Origin: Spinacia oleracea
Lineage: Eukaryota; Streptophyta; Magnoliopsida; Caryophyllales; Amaranthaceae
Direction of reading: 5' to 3'
Length of the DNA stretch: 64,000 nucleotides
NCBI RefSeq assembly: GCF_020520425.1
Contig: NC_079492.1
Coordinates: 60,697,042-60,761,041 of the forward strand
The notes beneath the pieces are model-generated. The model was not told where the DNA came from. It saw only the letters and a program-made list of their open reading frames with translations, and did no database searches. Each line of letters begins with the position of its first letter. The first letter of the stretch is position 1. Positions 60,530-64,000 of the stretch are shown here, one piece after another. The position numbers and the translations under genes were made by a program.

Positions 60530-60975
60530 TAAAAGGGTTGCAAAGAGACCCGTCAGGTGTAATAAAGGCTCTCTAGTTATAATAATAAAAAATTCAAAGA
60601 GACCTCATATCTAAGATACTAGCTCTTAGTTTGTTAAAAAAAAAAAAAAAATAACAAAGAGACCCCCTATCTATATATGAGGTCTTAACTGCTTTAATAA
60701 TAAAAAAAAAAATATTCAAAGAGACCTCCTATCCTACTTATGGGGTCTGAACAATTTAAAAAACAAATCTCCCATCTCTAATAAGGGGTCTCTTTCCCTT
60801 CTAAATTATTTTCACCAGCTTTTACATAAGAGACCTTCTTTCTTACGTGGGAGGTCTCTAGATTTAACAAACAGACCCCCTCTCGATGAGGGGGTCTCTT
60901 TATCAAAGAGACCTGTGAGATAGAGACCCCCTTGAAAGGAGATCTCTTAAGCCATTTTGGAAGGGTCTCTTTGCC
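60530..60975. repeat. 3' subterminal repeats of the CACTA element
   Basis: Dense AAAGAGACC(C/T) and GGGGTCTCTTT words in both orientations, mirroring 54860-55180. Confidence 0.85.
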
Positions 60976-61584
60976 CTTTTTTGTAGTAGTGGGGGTCAGG
61001 TCCATTCATGAGGTGGGCTCAAACATCATGCCCTTTCGATTGTTCAAACATTTGCTTCGAGATTTTTTATTTTGTTATGGTTGTTTCGTAGCTTGGAGCC
61101 CCCAAGTATGCATGTTGGGATGCTTTCTTTGGCGTACGATTTTGTAGGTTCTTTCGAGAAAGATGCCTTGGGGTTTCGCTCGTGTAGGTGCGAGCTATCC
61201 CTTCCGTGGTAGGTAATGTTTTGCTACCTTTAATCCTTAATGTAGAAGTCGTGTGGCTTGCATTTGGGCGATAAGTAGTCTTTGCCTCTTAGTCTTGGTC
61301 GTGCTTGCATTAGTGCAATGTGCCTTACCTTTTTTTAGACTTGTACTGTGGGATTATGGTGCAACGCAGGCTTGTGTGGTCTAACGGCGTGTCTTAGAAC
61401 ATTCCTCAAGTGTTGGGATATCATTATTTGGAGTACTTCATCGTGCTGAATCGTTCAGGTGCTCGAACAAGTGTAGCACCTTCTGCGTGGGTTTGCACGG
61501 CTTATTACTTCGTTCGATGCGAGGATTCATAGGTGTTTCTTTCTTATTTTTATATCTGGGCAAAACTTGGCTAGCAGAAAGATT

Positions 61585-61635
61585 CAGCGCCCAGGCTGGG
61601 GCGTTGAAGATATCGGCGCCCAGCTCTGGGCGTTG
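61585..61635. repeat. GC palindrome doublet 3
   Basis: CAGCGCCCAGGCTGGGGCG.. at 61585 and CGGCGCCCAGCTCTGGGCG.. at 61614, 29 bp apart. Confidence 0.88.
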
Positions 61636-63679
61636 TAATTGATTTCTGGGCAGAATTTTGACGGTTTTTTCTTTCTTGCTTTTTTCCTTTCGCTTTTGCT
61701 TTGGAACGAGGTAGACCGTGTAACGGGCGCTTATAGGGCGAGCGTTAGGTGCAGTAGTTTAATCGGAGTTTTGGTGACTCGCGATTTTCAGTTACCCTTG
61801 TTAGTGGGGTGATTTTATATATTCTAAGTAGTGCTTAGAATTTGGGAGGGGTTGTAGCCATTCAAAGGTTCGTTTTACACGATTAAAGCTTTAGGATTGT
61901 GCCCCTATGACATATGTATAGCATTAGCGTCGAGAATTTGTGATGAAATCGTCATTTCGAGCATTTTTAGAGTGTTTTTCTCAAGCCCTCAATTGTAGCT
62001 ACGGGATTGGCTTGGTGCTATAATGCTTTGCATACGTTTTTATGCATTCATGGTGACATGGATCATGAATAGTTTGAACCAGACTCGTTTAGTGCGAGCT
62101 ACGTTCGAGTAGTGATTTTGCTGCTTCTCTTGTAAATGTCGTATTGTGCGACATTGCCATGGTCAAGGTAGTCACATGTTGAAGTGTGCCTTGTCCAAAA
62201 GCTAGGTGCCTTTCTTTACCCATAATCATATTTGGAAATCTTTTGACTCACTTGCAAAATTGAGATAAACGCATACTTAGCTTAAACCAACGACACTTTA
62301 TTATGTTCGAAAAAGTCTTTGAAAATTATTTGAAAATTATTTAAAATCCGAATCCTACTGTGTACAATCCGAGGTGTCTTAAGTAAGTTGACTTATAGAA
62401 GGGTTATATGAGTGAATCAAAATACTGTTACTTTTTTTGGAATGTTGTCTAAGGATTTGCTGGAAGCCAGGGTGCAGGCGTCAAGATATACTTGTGCCTG
62501 TTTGGCATATGCTTTCAGGCTTTTAAGGCCATCTTTTCCAGAATTGCGGGAATATAAACCGTTTTCAAATCGACTTAGATTTACTTGGTGTATGTCCGTA
62601 CAAAAGGTTAAGGTATACTTAGTTCTTTCCCTAGCTCTTTCATTTCAATTTTTAGCCCCCAGTTGCTATTATGTCTTCTCTTTAATGATACTTTTAGATT
62701 TCTATTTTAGATGCCCGTGTCATATGTCTGAGTAGGGTGAGCCTTGGTTAAGTGCCAAGTCCTATTGACAATGTCTGATTTTTTTTCAAAGGAGATTAGC
62801 AAGCATTCGAATTACCATGAACGGGTGCCCTGAGTTCGAAGGAACGATGGGGCGATGCCGTAGAACAATCTTTTTCATTGCAAGCTTACTGCATTTACTA
62901 CTTGTTGGCGATCATGACTGTGTCTAGTGGTGAAAGAAGGTCTCTAAGCGAACGACTATGTCTAGTGGTGAAAGAAAGTCTTTAAGTGAGTTAGTTCGCT
63001 TTAGGGAGGGTCAAGTCGAGTACTTTAGAGGTCATGGACGCTTGCGCTAGCACCCATTCAATTGAGGCAAAGCGATTTTTTTTGAGTCTTGGCTAAGTGC
63101 CTAGGAGTGTGAGTGCTCCTTCTGGCAAGGGTACGTGCCCTTATTATTTTTCGATGTGTGCTCATTAATTTTGGCATCTTGATGACTTGGATTCTTCCTT
63201 TGACTTAAATTTTTCTTTCAACTTGGATTGCGAGTAATTAAATTTCAATAAGGGACTCTATTTCTTATTCTTGTTTTTCTATAGGCTTTAATATTTTTGC
63301 AAATTGGTTGGACCGAATCATGGATTGCCTACGTATCCGCCTTAAATAGATTTAATTTGGAATCAGGTCTTGCGTAGTTCTTAGCCTAGAAAATGGTTTC
63401 ATAGAATGCCGATTTTAAACAAGTATGTTCTGAGGTGGAAACATATTATTTGAAACGGTAGAATTAGTGAGGTTTATTATTATTTAAATCTGCTGCCTTG
63501 CCGTAAGCCAAAAAAATTGTTTTATATTTTTGAGTACATGTATTTTCTTTTCATGTGTTTTTTTTGGTACGTATACCTGAATACGTGTTGTACCCCTCCA
63601 AGTGTTCGTTATTTTTCCGTGTATGTGCGGATAAAATGACGAGCACTTCTGGACAAATTTTTCAGCAAGCAGAGAGAGT

Positions 63680-63730
63680 CGGCGCCCAGGCTTGGGCGCT
63701 AAAGATTTCGGCGCCCAGCTCTGGGCGCTG
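63680..63730. repeat. GC palindrome doublet 4
   Basis: CGGCGCCCAGGCTTGGGCGC. at 63680 and CGGCGCCCAGCTCTGGGCGC. at 63709, 29 bp apart; the best preserved of the four. Confidence 0.9.
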
Positions 63731-64000
63731 AAAATGGTTTCTGGGCGGATATTTTTTGGTGCACTAAATGCTTCTTTATTTTTCTTTTTAGACTAACTTT
63801 AGAGGCGCTTTTGCAAAGTTTCTTTTTTATTATTCACATATTATTATTATTTTTTGCACTTTTCATTTGTTTCCCTTTTTTTTGTTTGTGACTCAAGACG
63901 GCTTGAAAGATGGGTTGAATGAGATAGGAGAATTTGTATAGGTGTTTGGTCAAGCATGAGGATTATATCTGCTAGGACTCATAATTTGCAGCCTCAAGCT

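Larger units (their letters stand above)
54847..60991 (+). mobile_element. CACTA (En/Spm) transposon with captured host fragments
   Basis: 6145 bp with perfect ends CACTACTACAAAAA and TTTTTTGTAGTAGTG and a 3-bp target duplication GGG (54844-54846 and 60992-60994). Subterminal repeats built on AAAGAGACCC/GGGTCTCTTT crowd both ends (54860-55180 and 60530-60975), as expected for CACTA. No TNPD/TNP2 transposase was recognised, so it is probably non-autonomous. The interior contains receptor-like-protein sequence and possible RPN9 sequence, with intron-like AT-rich DNA between. The strand is given by the direction of the captured fragments. Confidence 0.88.
51504..64000 (-). mobile_element. Large Ty3/gypsy element, Tat/Ogre/Retand-like, partial
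   Basis: Starts TGTGAGGGGGTCG inside the LINE and runs off the window. A candidate LTR (51504-52961) is followed by long non-coding DNA with tandem repeats (53380-53900) and recurring GC-rich palindrome doublets. The minus-strand sequence AAGTGGGGGCTAAC just inside 52961 fits a polypurine tract before an LTR beginning TGTAGACACC, so I read the element as minus strand, with 52962 onward being its long 3' untranslated region. Long repeat-bearing 3' regions are known for Tat-lineage elements. No gag-pol is visible here. Lineage and orientation are inferences. It is cut by the CACTA element 54847-60991. Confidence 0.6.
60995..64000. other. Continuation of gypsy non-coding region
   Basis: Same character as 52962-54846: GT-rich prose-like DNA without long frames, carrying palindrome doublets 3 and 4. 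A short repeated module, CGACTATGTCTAGTGGTGAAAG, occurs twice at 62915-62980. No coding domain was recognised. Confidence 0.5.

Noticed and set aside
62412-62735. 107-codon plus-strand frame in the gypsy region
   Set aside because: No gag, protease or other domain; it lies in the presumed untranslated region and opposite to the inferred orientation.

Overview
The window is plant nuclear DNA, AT-rich and dominated by repeats. A dicot of the order Caryophyllales, probably Amaranthaceae/Chenopodiaceae (spinach or beet kind), fits best. This rests on the style of the repeats (the frequent TACTCCGTA-type motif, the Stowaway ends, the Tat-type gypsy LTR) and on the plastid accD fragment. The species is an inference from memory and was not checked by any search.

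Three host genes can be resolved to exon level. (1) A four-exon MOTHER OF FT AND TFL1 (MFT) gene at 9921-11877 (+), 180 codons. Its exon lengths are those of the PEBP family, and ABRE and RY motifs lie in its promoter. (2) An ABC1/ADCK2-like atypical kinase at 28533-31893 (+), four coding exons, 624 codons, preceded by a 5' UTR exon carrying upstream ORFs. (3) A large WRC-RING-JmjC protein of the KDM3/JMJ25 clade at 33529-39635 (-), eleven exons, 1285 codons. It has four WRC modules, and its iron-binding triad is replaced. Genes 2 and 3 converge, with about 1.6 kb between their stop codons.

Layout. 1-9300: a copia gag remnant, then a decayed copia element (910-9295), itself split by a 2.9-kb solo-LTR-like insertion (4868-7790). 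9300-11880: MFT promoter and gene, with a foldback element in intron 1. 12200-17255: a complete-length but broken copia with 5-bp target duplication. 17256-20375: intergenic, with a Stowaway, a Harbinger-like element and an inverted-repeat region. 20376-26085: nuclear plastid DNA joining rrn5, psbB, accD and ndhH-ndhA pieces, split by a second solo-LTR-like insertion (21893-24867). 26086-39640: the two convergent host genes. 40060-45707: a young copia inserted about 420 bp upstream of the JmjC gene's start codon. 45713-50280: a cluster of small DNA transposons (MULE-like, Stowaway, hAT). 50286-51503: a LINE 3' end. 51504-64000: part of a large Tat-like gypsy element, cut by a 6.1-kb CACTA transposon (54847-60991) that carries captured host gene fragments.

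No operon-like or CRISPR-like system is present. The most unusual signals are: a paired 29-30 bp palindrome doublet repeated four times through the gypsy element; the CACTA element with receptor-like-protein and possible RPN9 gene pieces; the JmjC protein with a lost metal site; an upstream ORF whose stop codon overlaps the kinase start codon; and the four-locus plastid mosaic.
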